This document shows, in pieces, positions 49,621 through 62,058 of a stretch of 64,000 bases of DNA (the stretch's first letter is position 1; each line of letters opens with the position of its first letter). The translations under genes were made by a program, and so were the position numbers. The notes under the pieces are model-generated. The model was not told the origin of the DNA, did no database searches, and was given only the letters and a program-made list of their open reading frames with translations. Origin of the DNA: Leptodontidium sp. MPI-SDFR-AT-0119 (Eukaryota; Ascomycota; Leotiomycetes; Helotiales; Leptodontidiaceae); the NCBI GenBank assembly GCA_020726505.1, contig JAHLEZ010000004.1:1302001-1366000 (forward strand), read 5' to 3'.

Positions 49621-52055
49621 TCGTAGACTCTGAGTAAATAATAAGTCTGAATATTCTATAAGTCCTTACTTCGGCGGTTACTGATTTTAATAGAGTTTCT
49701 AAGGTATTTATACTTAGCGCGGGAGGTAAGGGTGAGTTAGCTGTCGAAGTCGACTCCGCAAATTAAGTATTATAGTAGCTCTAAAATTCACGTAACTTAA
49801 CGTCTCTACGCTCGGCGTCGCGCTAGTGGCGTTAGTGAATCTTATATACACGTAAGTCTCGGACCTTAATTAGTTTATTGTAGCTTACTATTAGGGGGTA
49901 GTCTAATGGCCAGATAAGCCGTCGTTTAGCGGCATTTAAGAGCACTTCGTGATACTCTAGCTATAACCTTCTAATAATTATTTTATAGTTTCTTAAGTGA
50001 GTGATTAAGAAAGGAGTAAATAATTATAGACACTTATTAACTATTAAATTTAACGTAGTGTAGTGGCTAATAGTCTAGCTAATTCGACTATTAAATCCTT
50101 TAACAAGGACAAGTGAAGGTAATAGGTGAATTAAAGGTTTCAAGAAGAAAGAAAGAGACTTTAAAAGAGAGTAATTAATGAAATAATAATTATTAGCTCC
50201 GGAATTAAGAAGTGCGAGCAACTTATACGTGAGTCTATTCTTAAAGAGAGCGATATAAGTAGTAAGTGCTAGTCCGCCAAGAAGCTTCGTAAGGTCAAGA
50301 TGTTGTATATCTCGTACTATGTCTAGGAAGGAGCCTTTTTTTAGGCTAAGTCTTTTACTTGTGAAGTAAGTTTTTCTATTAGTAAGTTGTCGTCGTCTAT
50401 AGCTTAATTATTAAATATAAGACCGCCGTCGTCGGCGCTTACTTCTATTTCGTTGACACAAGAGGCATAACCACGACTAAGGGGCTATTAAGCGAAATAC
50501 CGTGGGGTATTCGTTAGTGTTTAAGTACGAGGTATATCGGCTCGTGTAAAGATTTATTAACTTAAGGGCTGACTAGTCTCTCGTCTCTAGGACGAAGAAG
50601 CGGTAAAAGCTTAAAGTGACTTTCTTATAGTCCCTAAGGAGATATTAACTTAGGACTAGGGGTAAGAATTTATACTTATTACTAAGGGGCTAAAGCGATT
50701 AACGTAAATAGTGTTTTCCACGATCTGTCCTTAGTCCTTAACTTAAACTACTTTTATATACTCTTCTAGAGTTCTAGCTCTCTAATATTTATAGAATAGT
50801 TACTTGCGTAGGCGGGATGGGAGCTTGTCTTATAAGTTTATTTTAAGGATTAACTTATTAGTTACGCCGCCTTAGTTAATAAGAATTCTAAATTATTAAT
50901 AGAAGTCTTAAAAGGTTTATCTTGCGGCTTTTATCTTTAACGCGGAGTAAAAGTTACGCGCTATTTATTACTTATAAGGGTTAGTTAAGAATTTAATTAC
51001 TTAGTTAATTAAGTTAAGCGCATCCGCTAAGTTTCCGTTTTCGTTAAGCGTCAGGGACAAGAAGGAGGGTTCTAGGAACGTGCGAGTTATTCCTTCTATT
51101 TATATAAGTAACTAGTCCTTCCGGTAGTCGTCGTTAACGAAGTATTCGTCGTACTGGCGTAAGGCGTTTTAGACTTAGACTTCTTATAAACGTGGACTAT
51201 AATCGACGCCGTCCGAAAGCTTATTATTTAAGTTAAGAATCTTCTCGATTCGTGAGGCCGTAGATATCTAAGACAACCTAAGGAAAGAGGGGGAACGACG
51301 ACGTGGGATATAAGGAGGTCGGTAGCCGTCATTATTATCGTCGTCTAGTAGTCCACCAGGATTAAGAGTATTCTATGCCTTACCTTTGCCTTTATCTAGC
51401 TCGGGGGTAAGAGTTTTCTTAATTAAGAGATAAAGGGGTGTGTCCCCTTCTTAGAAAGTTATAAATCTTAGGGCAAGTCTACGTAGTAAAGGCTCGTCGG
51501 TCGTCTATTGCTATTATTAAAAAGACAGCCTTAACCGCTAATTCTTTATATAACTCTCTACGAGCTACTCTTCTAAGATGCGAAGTCGGCTTTCTTATAG
51601 TGTCTCTCTTATATGTGTCCTTGTAGGCTCTATACTACTCCCTAGCGTATTAGTAAAAGTATTAACTATAAGATTATTAGTATTAAGAGAGTCAAGTAAG
51701 GGGACGGAAGAAGAGGCAGACAATATATTGACGTCGTCTATAGCGGGTCGCTTTATTAGAGGAGGGACGACTTTCGGCTTGAGTTAGCGAGTTAGAGGGA
51801 GAGGTCTAGTAAAGAGGGGGTTTCGACTTTGTCGTGTAGAGGCAAAAGTCGGGGAGGAGAATAAAGGTAATAGTAGCGAAGTAGATATTGACTTCGCTAT
51901 TAGTAGGGGTTTTGATATTACTATTCGTTAAGTTATAAAGCTTAGTATAGGCCTTTCTTATATTTGAGCTTCTAGGTCGTAACTACTTACAGGAGAATTA
52001 GGGGGCGAGGGATATTTACTATCTTCTTAGACGTAAAGAAAAGAGTTGTAGATAA

Positions 52056-52302
52056 TGTGACGCTTGCCTTAGAAAGACGGCAATCACGTGTAACTAACGC
52101 CTCACATATTAATATAAGACATATAATAATACTAAGTATTAACTTAGAATCTACAACTACAAAGGAAAGAAGGTAAGGAAAGAATAAGTCTATATATAAG
52201 AGGTTAATATACTTAGTACTATAGTAATCTCGGTACGTCCCGATCGGGCAACACTAAGTGGAGCCGGTAGAAATGAGGCTCTGGACAGCGACAGTCGTCA
52301 CA
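52056..52302 (-). repeat. 5' LTR of gypsy-3
   Basis: 247 bp; on the minus strand starts TGTGACGACTGTCGCTG. The right flank is the ACCCC duplicate. Confidence 0.9.
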
Positions 52303-52679
52303 ACCCCCATACTAAGTTACCTAAATAGATTAAGGCATAAGAAGATAGTATTAACGACTACGACGACCTCGATGGCGACAAGGAGATAGACTAACGCTCA
52401 AGGACGAGCTTTTTCCGGAGGGGGGGGGGTAGTATGACGACTGACGCTGCCTAGAGCCTCATTTCCACCGGCTCTACTTAGTATTGCCCGATCGGGACGT
52501 ACCGAGATTACTATAGTGTTAGGCATACTAACCTCTTGTATATAGACTTATTCTTTCCTTACCTTCTTTCTTCTATAGTTATAGATTCTAAGTTGAAGCT
52601 TAGTATTATTATATATCTTGTGTTGATATGTGAGGCGTCAGTTACACGTGATTGCCGTCTTTCTAGGGCAAGCGTCACA
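52303..52679 (+). mobile_element. gypsy-2 3' end: polyprotein tail, polypurine tract and LTR
   Basis: Continues the chromodomain frame from 44845 (YLNRLRHKKIVLTTTTT), then a G-run polypurine tract (GGAGGGGGGGGGG, 52417-52429) and a 247-bp LTR at 52433-52679, starting TATGACGAC (TG to TA) and ending GCGTCACA. Orientation is plus, opposite to gypsy-3. Confidence 0.8.
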
Positions 52680-52872
52680 CTTCTTACAAGAGAGAGCTCG
52701 AGTATAAATATAAGAGGTGGCGCCTTAATCGAGGCTAACGTAGTCGCCACTTAGTCTTCCTAATCGGGCCTAGCGTAGTCGAGCGCTATTCACATCAATA
52801 TGTCGCATGCTTGCTACTTAGTCTTCCTAATCAGGCCATTCACTAGTAAGTCGCCAGGCTAAGGTCGTAACA
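52680..52872. repeat. 3' fragment of TGTTACGGC-family LTR at right edge of island
   Basis: Matches the second half of the solo LTR at 15828-16128: GAGCTCGAGTATAAATATA, GCCACTTAGTCTTCCTAATC (present twice), GTCGTAACA ending at 52872. It appears to be the target into which gypsy-2 inserted. RIP traces end shortly after. Confidence 0.6.
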
Positions 52873-53513
52873 TTATGTAATAACCTTAATTAAACCTCCG
52901 GAAAATAGTTATGAAGGCACGTTATAAGATACACTAGCTCTATAGTAATAAATAGTCCTTAAAGAGACAGAATAGTCTTTTGCAAGTTAGCGTAGCTGAC
53001 TCCTAGTTAAAGGAAGTCCTAGTTCGCGTAACACATGTTCCAAACGCGCCACTGCGAATGTAGATAAACGAGGAGGCATGTTATTATAATAAAAATTAGA
53101 TTAATAAAAAGCTGGCATATCAGGTTTTAATTTGAGCTATCTGCGAAGTTGTTTTGATAACTTTTAGTAGTACAAGAGGTAGGGGCGATAATATTGAATA
53201 TGCGCGTCGCGAAAATGGAGGGGTAAATCGCTCCAAAGGATGCGGCTCGCCAAAAAATCCGGATTCCGACTAGTTAGTTCAGCTGTAAAAAGGGGTAGGC
53301 CGCAGGGTTACGACTTCGACGCGTGCGTGTCTAAAATTCGTAGTTCACAATGTGGTCTCGCGGGGGATCTGGCTTGTAATGTGCTTCTCTACAAGCCCTA
53401 TTCTCAGGCACAACGGATCAGTGGTAAGTTTTTACGTTATTGGTTTTAAAAGAGGGCAAAGCATGCGTATATCCAGCTATGTTGACTACCTACGAGACTT
53501 TGTTCTAGAACAT
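52873..53513. other. Intergenic transition from repeat island to host DNA
   Basis: Composition rises to normal around 53000. No gene is supported; the 69-codon frame at 53240-53449 has no start context or domain. It includes the 3' flank of the ketoreductase gene. Confidence 0.45.
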
Positions 53514-54567
53514 CTATGAGAAAAAGGGCAACTGCTGATTCAAAACTTCTGTGACAATAGTCTCAGTAGTAGCCCATTCAATGCCCAACTCCGTCTCCGC
53601 CTTGGTAGTATCGACCTTCGTAGGGTAATCTCCAGTTCCAACAAGCTTATAGGGAACGCCCGCGTAGTGCTTTTCCAAGATCCCCACAACATCATTCCAG
53701 GTAAAGGGACGCCCTGAGACCAAGTACTTCGAACCTGATTTAATCTCTGGCTTTAATGCCAAGACGTGGGCCTGAGCGACGTCGCCAACATATACCGCGA
53801 GTAGAGCAAAATCACTCGTGGGACCATTCATGATGCTGGAGAATAACAGGCCATTCGTGCTCCCTTCGATCTCTTTTGCAGATTGCTGGACGATATTTTT
53901 CCCGTATACGAGGGAAGGATGAATGGAGACCAGCGCGAACCCAGGTTTTTCATTCTCCATGAAGTCCCAGCTCGCTTGGTTTGCAAGAAGCTTAGAGGCA
54001 CCGTAGACTTTCATCGATGTGGCGAAGTCGTTATCGGCTTTGAAGTCTCCCTTGGGATCCACAGACAGATCCCAATCATTATCCTCTGGTTTCCGTTAGT
54101 CTCAGACCACTAGTGCTTGATGCTTTGAAAGTCTTGTCTAGCATACCCTTCACGACTGCACCCTCTGGTGCACCACTCAGTGGAACAAGTGCGGCAATAG
54201 ACGATGTGATAACGACCTTTGTGATACTGGAGACCTTGGCAGCGTCTTTCAATATGCCAACGGTGCCTTGAACTGCAGGAGGGAAGATGTCTTCTGGATT
54301 GGTTGAGTTGGCGAGCGGGGAAGCCATGTGCAGGACATAAGTTACCCCCTTGAGAGCATTGGAGAAGGCGCCTTCGGCAGTTATATCGGGGATAACTACG
54401 AAGTCAAGTTTTTCAGCATAATCCGAGAAGATGCCCTTCAGCTTGCTGATCTGTTCATCTTTGCGCACCGAAATTCTTAGGCGATACCCTGCTTTCAAGG
54501 CGGCAAGGGCTGTTGCAGCGCCAATGAAACCAGTGGCACCGGTGATGAAAACAAGCTCAGACGACAT
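53514..54567 (-). CDS. NADPH-dependent ketoreductase, GRE2/dihydroflavonol reductase-like
   Basis: Two exons: 54147-54567 and 53514-54085, joined across a 61-nt intron (54086-54146; GTATGC donor, ACTAAC branch, CCAG acceptor) to give 330 residues, close to the family length (about 340). It is an extended short-chain dehydrogenase: nucleotide-binding TGATGFIG at residues 9-16, the SSIAA block with Ser122/123, and YGASK with Tyr168 and Lys172 as catalytic pair. Family members reduce aldehydes and ketones such as methylglyoxal or 3-methylbutanal with NADPH in the cytosol; the exact substrate cannot be told from sequence. LVSIHPSLVYGKN and the GDVAQAHVLAL block are typical of the subfamily. No RIP damage, although it is only 0.6 kb from the island. 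Confidence 0.88.
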
Positions 54568-55711
54568 CTCGTGGAGTATCGGTGATTGTATCTTTGATAC
54601 GGATTTCGGTAATGATGGACGATGGAATTGGCTGATTCAAAAGTGTTCTGAGGCTGATTCGGTGACAACAGGATGTGGTCAAGTACTTATACTGGAAGTT
54701 TTCTCAGTCGCTGATGAATCAACGACATTTCTTGAAACCTCCATTTCCTTCGCATGGAGCGAGAAAATAAGTCTGGCCACAAATCTAGCTCCCAAATCAG
54801 ATATCATTTTGTGATAAGTAATCGTAAACACCCTGTTTCGCGCCCCGACTTCAGTGCCCCTAACTGGCGAGGTGGGTCATGCGGCAGAAACATTGACCCG
54901 CGCCCGAGGACAGCAGATACCCTACGGAGAACACAAGGAATTCGTGGAATTCGCAAAAATAACATCCTTGAGAGAGATTTCCAGCAGACGTATATACACG
55001 AGACATACTTAGTTTATGTCAACCAAAATGGGTTCATTACCATCGGCTGCTCTTGATTTAGTTGACTGTAGAGCAAATTTACAAACAAGTGGGATAAAAA
55101 CGGTCATATATGAGAATTAAATTTCTACCGAGGTATACTATGTTGCCTCAATAGCGTCATTAACAACCGTTTCAATCCAACAAGTTAAGGTTTTCGGCTG
55201 CTGAAGGCTGAGTCAGGAAAATAGTGAAGTCGGGGAGTCTTTACCTCGTAACGGCCGAAAGCTAGGAGCCCGAACAAAACGCCCGGAACTCTGCTCTATC
55301 TACTCAACCCCGCTTATAAAGCAACGTTTAAACTACGACATTACCACGGAGATGAGACACGAATGAATGCTTGACCGCTGTATGGGTTGCTGACTCGCTG
55401 GTCAGATCAATACCGTACTGGTGTTGCTATTTCCCTATATGGCCGAGAACATTCACAGGGAAGCTAGCTACCTGGAGCGGGTAGTGTCACATACCAGCAG
55501 CTGCCTTCAGAAATTCCATTCTGTGTCCGAGGAGCAAAGACCCTAGAAAGATGTTCAATCACAGACCGACCATGGCAATTTCTCGTCTATATAACAAGCA
55601 ATTAGCCTTACAAATACCCTGACCATTGCTACACAATAGTCATCCCAAAGATCTATGAAACCTTACTACCAAACCGGACTAAACTTGCTGTATAATACAT
55701 TCGTGCTCAAT
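54568..55711. other. Intergenic region, promoter side of ketoreductase gene
   Basis: Contains the upstream region of the ketoreductase and the 3' flank of the prolyl-tRNA synthetase. Short open frames on the plus strand (54431-55056) overlap the ketoreductase or have no features and are not supported. Nothing else is seen. Confidence 0.5.
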
Positions 55712-57933
55712 TTACAACTGCGAGAGTAGAGAGTCAACATGCACCGCCATATCCCCGATGGGAACTTCCTGGCGCGATTTCAATCTCCTACACTGGACTT
55801 CACATATTTTTTCGCTTCCCCACCTCCTTCCGACGATAACAATAACCGGATAGCCCACAAGGTCCGCATCGTGCATCTTCCATGAAAATGTCTGTGATCG
55901 ATCATCGAGAACAAGATCAAGCGGAGAAACTTTAGAGCTAGATGATGCTTCGTGAAGGATGTCGTAGACTGCTAATGCAGCCTCGTCGTTTCCTTTGCTT
56001 GGCACAACAAGGACCTCGAACGGTGCCATAACTCGTGGCCAATTCAGGCCTTTATCGTCAGCCAAGGTGTCTGCAACCGCACCTATGATTCGAGACACGC
56101 CAATTCCATGGCATCCCATCTGCATTGGAATTTGTTCAGTGACGCGTTGCAGACCTGCTTTTGAATTAGTGATCACGGCCCCTGGCCCCAGACCGGTCGG
56201 GGTCGCAACAGTTGCTGCTAGTGGCTCGCTGTACCGTGTGCCGAGATGGAAAGTATGACCAAGTTCGATTGCCTTTTGTATCTTCAAGGAGCCGTTTGGA
56301 CAGCGGGGGCAGCAATCACCGTCCTTAATTCGGAGAAGATTGAGGGGATGTTGTGTGGATGGATCCCGGCCGATAAACTCTATCTCCACATCCTGCAAGG
56401 AATCTCCTAGCACGTCTGGGAAGAGTGGGAGGCGAGAGTCTCGTGGACTAATGTCTTGCTGTACAGACGGGTGAAGTCTACCGTCTACCAGATTGACAAT
56501 TCTCTGAAGCCTGGGAAGTGTTGGTACTTCTTGAGAAGCGGCTGAGTGGTGGGACTTCGTCCAGAGCGACAACGGGTCGTCTATGGAGGGATCAAAATCT
56601 GGGAGTATCGCCTTGATCGCATGCATATTGACTTCATGGCCATCGGGTGAGGAGCTTGCCATGGGACCTGGTGATCTGTACCATACGTTGATGAGTGACC
56701 GTTTATCCTTAGATATACCCCGCCAGACCGCGACGTCAGCCAGTGATGGGCTCGGTCCATTCTCAATGACTTCGTCTTGGTGCTGGCAAACTGGGCTTTT
56801 TGCTAACTCCTCGTTGGCAACGTAGTCGCATGCAGAACAGCTGATTATGTGATCTTCCCCTTTGGAAGTTGGGAAATGGAACTCGTGGCTCAGATTCCCG
56901 CCCATATCACCAGAATCTGCCTCCGCAACCAGGTAGGGCAGTTTGAGCTCATCAAAAAGGCGGGCATACACCTCTCGAACTCGATGATAGGTGTCCAGAG
57001 CGAGGGGCGAGCTGTAATCGAAGGTGTAAAGATCTTTCATGATGAATTCCCTAGAACGGAGGAGACCATGTCGTGGTCTCAGTTCATCGCGGTACTTGCG
57101 GGCTCCATTGGTCAGATGCGAGCAAAAATTGTGGCTGAAGTTACTTACATATCTGGTACAAACGTACTGGGAGCTCTTTGTATGATTTCACGGTACTTGA
57201 AACCAGAGTGGTGATCTCCTCCTCATGAGTTGGCGAGAGAAGATACTTTCCGTCTTTCCTGTCCGAGAAGTGAAAGAGCTGGACGTGTCAGAACAGAATC
57301 TGGTTTAGCAGGGGGAAAGTACTTCAGAACTGGCATTTGCTAAACGGCCGCTTTTTGCCCACAGCTCCTCTGACGAAATTGACGATAAAGCAAGTTTTGA
57401 TGCACCTAAGATCGTTAATGCAGCTCAGCCCGGCACAGACATACTCCTTACCCAGTTGAAACATATACTTATCGACGAGAGCCTCCAGTTTGTCTTGAAC
57501 TCTTCGACCCAGAGGCAACATGTGGAAAATCCCCGGGTGTGCCTACTAGGTCAACATACAATCCGACATTGAATATAAAAAGGGTGAAGTTTTCTTTACC
57601 TGGCGCAAAAACCCCGCCCGCAGAAGCTTTGCGTGAGAGTCTAAAATCGGTCAAAAATGAACAATCGTACCACGGCAAGCGGAACCTACCCTCTGTTGAG
57701 GACGCTGCAATTCCACCTGTTGGCACCCATAACCTCGACAATCGTGCTCTGCCATCAAGCTGAGAGGTAGTCAGGATTTGTCTTAAACACGTGACAGGGG
57801 GAGGACTAACAGTGGCTTCGAGTGCTGGGACGGTGGAGATACAGCGAGCAGGTGGGTGAGAGGCCGATGCTGGCCAGATGCCAGGACGTCGGCTGCGAAG
57901 CCAGAGCTTTTGGAAGCGGGATACGGAAACCAT
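55712..57933 (-). CDS. AIM10: Mitochondrial prolyl-tRNA synthetase
   Basis: Six exons read on the minus strand: 57690-57933, 57600-57640, 57452-57542, 57323-57405, 57149-57278 and 55712-57102, with introns of 44-57 nt. Together they give 1980 nt, 659 residues, in frame throughout. It charges mitochondrial tRNA-Pro with proline. The N-terminus (MVSVSRFQKLWLRSRRPG) is basic and Ser/Arg-rich, like a mitochondrial targeting sequence. Class II motif 1: IFHMLPLGRRVQDKLE; motif 2: RDELRPRHGLLRSREFIMKD; motif 3: GCHGIGVSRIIGA. Between motifs 2 and 3 lies a prokaryote-type insertion, and the last 110 residues (APFEVLVVP...) form the anticodon-binding domain. The SSEELWAKSGRL and LLSPTHEEEIT blocks fix the exon joins. 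The symbol follows the yeast orthologue name; the ATG chosen is the first in the frame. Confidence 0.92.
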
Positions 57934-58453
57934 CTCGAGCGGTAAACAAGAAAAGAAGCGACCGAGAGGGATGATGGAAATGGAAGAGCAGAGAAGGGCT
58001 TGTTCTATTCAGTTGTGGTGTGGTGTGGTGTTGGAACTTGGGATCTGTGCTTTAAAGCTAATTATTCTGGCAACTCGTACTTCATATATGATCTTATTAT
58101 AGACTAAAAACCCTGTAGACTCGCGCTCGGGAGGCCATAGTTTATTGTTGTTTGCTTGTCCTGGTGGCTCGGAAGGTAAAGAAAGGATAGGAATGTCAAC
58201 AAACAAGCCGAATGAATGAAAAGGCCGATGGACGGGAGGTCAGGTACAGTACCCGGCCCGGAGCTACTTTAGACCAGGATCCAAGCCAGTCCAATTTAAG
58301 TTAGCGTCATTCTTTATCGTGAAGTCGCTTGCGATAAGAAATCGAAGGAGGAAAAAAATTACTAGCTTTCTCTTACCACCACTATCATCTCTCCTCTGCT
58401 CTGTTATTCGCAGCAGATCACATCAATTACACCCTTCACACCCCGACCAAGTT
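57934..58453. promoter_or_regulatory. Shared 520-bp divergent promoter region (prolyl-tRNA synthetase / MAK21)
   Basis: The two start codons are 520 bp apart and the genes diverge. A pyrimidine-rich stretch (about 58363-58400) just upstream of the MAK21 start is typical of fungal transcription start regions. No specific factor site is claimed. Confidence 0.55.
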
Positions 58454-61400
58454 ATGGCCCGTAAAAACAAGAAGACGGCCAGCGGGGCGACGGTGGATAT
58501 ACACACGCCCACGCCCAATTCGAAAAGCGACAACTTTGCATCCTTCGATGAGCAAGCCTTGTCTGCACTGACTGCGAAAATCGAGGAGGGATTTGGGAAG
58601 AACAAGTTGAAACCCGAAGGGCAGCAACAAAGCCCCGACAGCAGCCACAGTCACAAGCAAGAAAAGACAAGCACAAAAGCGAATGATAGAGAAGGCAAGA
58701 GCAAGAGCAAAAGCAAGACTAAAACCCCAGAACTTGTGCAGGGGACGAAGAGGGAGGCCAACGGCAAGGTCAAAATCGCAGGAACACCAACATCCAAGGA
58801 CCAGACCGGGCGAATAAAACCGCGGGGTGATAATGGCAAGGCTGACAGGGCAATGCTTCTCCAGGAAATCCTAGCCTTGGGAGGGACCGAGGAGGATCTG
58901 GATTTAGTGGCCGATGTTGTGTCGGACGAGGACGAGGAAGGGCTAAGCACTGTAGGTCTTCCCGATAAATCGTTCCGAAAAGATCTTGCTAGCTTTGTTG
59001 CTGGTCTAGGAATTGAGGGTGGAGTGCAAGAAGATGCCGAATCTGCTGCTGAAGAGGAAGTTGAGGATGGCTGGGAAGAGGCATCGGGCTCGGAGTCTTC
59101 TGACGAAGCATCTGACAGTGAAGATATCGCTGAGGTGCCAGTGAAGAAGGCAAAATTGTCCTCCACGGAAATCCAATTGTCAAGTAATCCTAACCGCCTC
59201 GTTAGTATTGTTCCCGCATGATAGATTAGTCTGACTGACCATCAATAGATGTTTGAAGCACGACCTGACTGGCATGCCGCTCCATTACCTGTTCTCCCAA
59301 ACCCGGATGCATCGAACCCCTCGCGCTACCAGAATGTCATATCAAGTCTGAAAGATTACGCCAAGAGCCTACTAGAAGTTGATAGTAAACTTTATGCTTC
59401 TAAGCATCTTTCTTCGTCATCATCGCATCGATTCCTGTCAACAATCATGGCGTCGGGTACATTATCCGATAAAGTCTCGGCTTTGACTTTAGTTGTTCAG
59501 GAATCTCCAGTCCACACTACAAAGTCTTTTGAGAGTCTTTTGACGCTGGCGAAGAAGAACAGCCGTGCGCAAGCTGTGACCGCACTGGGTGCATTGAAAG
59601 ATTTGCTTGGGATGGGTGTTGTTTTGCCAGCCGACAGGCGGCTTCGATCTTTTGCTGGACAGCCCGGTCTTCTCGGTGCCCTACAGGAAGACTCCACGAC
59701 AACTTGGGCTACTGGGCAGCAGCTACCAGGAGATCTATCAAAAGCCCAACTGATCTCTTGGGCGTACGAAGACTGGTTGAAGGAAATTTACTTTGATATG
59801 CTTAAGGTCCTGGAAGGATGGTGTAATGACGAGGTTGAATTCGCACGACTTCGAGCTGTGACATATGTCTATGAGCTTCTTAAGGAAAAACCCGAGCAGG
59901 AAGCCAACCTACTTCGGCTACTGGTCAACAAACTTGGAGACCCAGACAAGAAAATCGCATCCCGAACATCATACCTATTACTCCAGTTGCAAACCTCCCA
60001 CCCGTTGATGAAGCCCATCATTGTTCGATCAATAGAGAGCGAACTCCTTTTGCGTCCTGGGCAGAGTTCGCATGCAAAATACTACGCAATCAATACGCTG
60101 AACCAAACGATATTAAGTGGCAAGGAGGAGGATGTTGCCAAAATGCTTCTGGGAATCTACTTCGAATTGTTTGTATCTCTTCTGAAGAAGCCGGAACCTA
60201 AAGTAGTCGTCGGACCCCCAATCAACCGAAAGGGCCAAGTCCAAGGTGGAGGTGCCCCAATGGGGAAGAAGGCAAAAGCCAAGGCTACAAAGGAAGAGGA
60301 AGCCAAATTAACAAGTGAGGAGACGACAGAAAAGATGATTTCCGCAGTTTTAACGGGTGTCAATCGTGCATTTCCCTTCTCCAAATCGGATGATACTAGG
60401 TAAGTCTCTTTCAAAGGTGTGGTGCTGTACACAGATTTCCACTAACGGTTACTACCAGTCTCGAGAAGCATATGGATACTTTATTTAAGATCACACACTC
60501 CTCGAATTTCAATACAAGTGTTCAAGCACTTATGTTGATCGAGCAACTTGCCACATCAAAGCACCTTGCCGTTGACAGATTTTATCGTACACTATATGAA
60601 TCGCTCCTTGACCCACGACTTGTCACCTCGTCGAAACACGCCCTGTACCTTAACCTACTATTCAGGGCTTTGAGAGTCGATCTTAACATCAAGCGTGTCA
60701 AAGCCTTTGTCAAGAGGATGCTGCAGATCGTCACCCTTCACCAGCCTCCGTTCATTTGTGGTATTTTATTCCTGATACGGGAGCTTGAGGCAACATTTCC
60801 TGGACTGAAGTCCCTTCTCAGCGATCCAGAGGAGAGCGAGGAAGTAGACGAAGAAGTATTCCGCGATACCCCCGAAGATGGGGTTGAGCTGGAGCCCAAA
60901 ATTCGCAATGCTCAGTCTGAGCCACAAATGCTTTATGATGGCCGGAAGCGAGACCCGGAACACAGCAGTGCTGATAAGAGTTGCTTGTGGGAATTGGTAA
61001 GTCAGTCTCTTCGGGTACCCTATCTATTACTTATCTGTGGCAGGTTCCGTTCCTTATGCATTTTCATCCATCAGTGTCACTGTTCGCTTCCCGGTTGTTG
61101 AACGACGAAAAGATGCCACCAAAACCTGATCTAGTATCTCACACTTTGACGAATTTCCTTGATCGTTTCGTCTACCGAAACGCTAAAGCATCCGCCGGGG
61201 GTGCCAAAGGTGGCTCAATCATGCAACCTCTTTCTGGTGGCGATAGCAAAGGGATACTTCTTTCATCTAAATCAGCAAACAAAACGCAACAGCCAGTTAA
61301 TACGGAGGCGTTCTGGAGAAAGAGGGTGGAGGACGTTGCTGTTGACGAGGTCTTCTTCCACAAATACTTCAGCCAGATTGGAAAGTCGAAGCAAGCTCCC

Positions 61401-61859
61401 GGGAAAGGGAAGACACTTGCAAAAACGAATGGGGATTCTAGTGACGAGGAAGATGAGCAAGAAGACGAGATATGGCAAGCTTTGGTCGAGTCGAGACCTG
61501 AAGTGGAGGGCGACGAAGACTCTGATATGGATATGTTGGATCTTGATGACTCTGATGCAGGATCCGATATGGACGATATGGAAGCGGACACGGAAAGCGA
61601 AGATGGTGGAGGCCTCGAGGCCGACTACACAGAATCTGAAGCCTCTGGAAATGAGGATGGTGAAGCAAATGATATCGAAGCTGGATCTGATATCGACGAC
61701 CTTTTCGCGAAGGAGCTGCAAACCGAGCAACCAAAGGAGGCCGAGAAGGGCGAGGAGACCAGCAGGCAACGAAGAAAGAAGTTCAAGAGTCTTCCAACCT
61801 TTGCATCTGCTGAGGACTACGCAGAGATGCTGGAGAATGACGAGGACGAGGACTTGTGA
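58454..61859 (+). CDS. MAK21: Ribosome biogenesis protein MAK21/NOC1 (CBF domain)
   Basis: Four exons: 58454-59200, 59249-60399, 60459-60996 and 61044-61859, with introns of 48, 59 and 47 nt (CTGAC/CTAAC branch sites), give 3252 nt and 1083 residues, in frame. MAK21/NOC1 acts with NOC2 in the nucleolus on early 60S pre-ribosomes. The N-terminus is Lys-rich (MARKNKKTASG), followed by an acidic segment and the conserved RPDWHAAPLP block at the exon 2 start. Helical repeats follow (LLRLLVNKLGDPDKKIASR), then the CBF/MAK21 domain (about 420-720: SSNFNTSVQALMLIEQL, RFYRTLYESLLDPRL, PPFICGILFLI, MLYDGRKRDPEHSSAD, MHFHPSVSLFA). The C-terminal 200 residues are strongly acidic and end with a basic RRKKFKSLPTFASAEDYAEM block, as in orthologues. 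The start is chosen at the first ATG giving that N-terminus; the frame is open further upstream. Confidence 0.95.
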
Positions 61860-62058
61860 AAGTAAAGTTAAATGGCGGCGAATTTTTCGGGGAGTTTTCG
61901 AATAGCCGAATTAATCAGTGTCTAGTTGATGACTATCATTTGCAAAATAAACCCAAATCGCTGAGCAATCCACCGGTCCAAAACAGAGCAATAAAAGTGC
62001 ATCAATTCCCCGAAGATACCCAAAGCACTACCAAACTCTGGCCGGCCGGCCGGGCGGC
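61860..62058. other. Convergent intergenic gap
   Basis: About 200 bp between the MAK21 stop and the stop of the 134-residue gene; holds both 3' UTRs (an AATAAAAG-like signal near 61989). No gene. Confidence 0.5.

Larger units (their letters stand above)
44846..52302 (-). mobile_element. Ty3/gypsy chromovirus (gypsy-3), complete but RIP-dead, 7457 bp
   Basis: LTRs of 247 bp at 44846-45092 and 52056-52302 (plus-strand ends TGTGACGC and GTCGTCACA), with perfect target duplicates ACCCC (44841-44845; 52303-52307). Coding is minus: gag about 51.9-50 kb, RT about 47.95-47.3 kb, RNase H about 47.2-46.9 kb, integrase about 46.6-45.6 kb, chromodomain about 45.44-45.2 kb, then polypurine tract AGAGGGGGGAG next to the left LTR. 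It is inserted in gypsy-2, an element of the same family in the opposite orientation. Differences between its LTRs are transitions only. Confidence 0.92.

Noticed and set aside
51578..51787. Open frames on the plus strand in the gypsy-3 gag region
   Set aside because: They are antisense to the gag remnant and only long because RIP removed stops by chance.
54431..55056. Plus-strand frames of 127 and 100 codons
   Set aside because: The first overlaps the ketoreductase exon on the other strand; the second has no start context, splicing or domain.
58651..59166. 171-codon Ser/Leu-rich minus-strand frame
   Set aside because: Antisense shadow of the acidic and Lys-rich exon 1 of MAK21.
61159..61905. 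248-codon frame overlapping MAK21
   Set aside because: Low-complexity shadow of the acidic C-terminal coding region of MAK21 in another frame.
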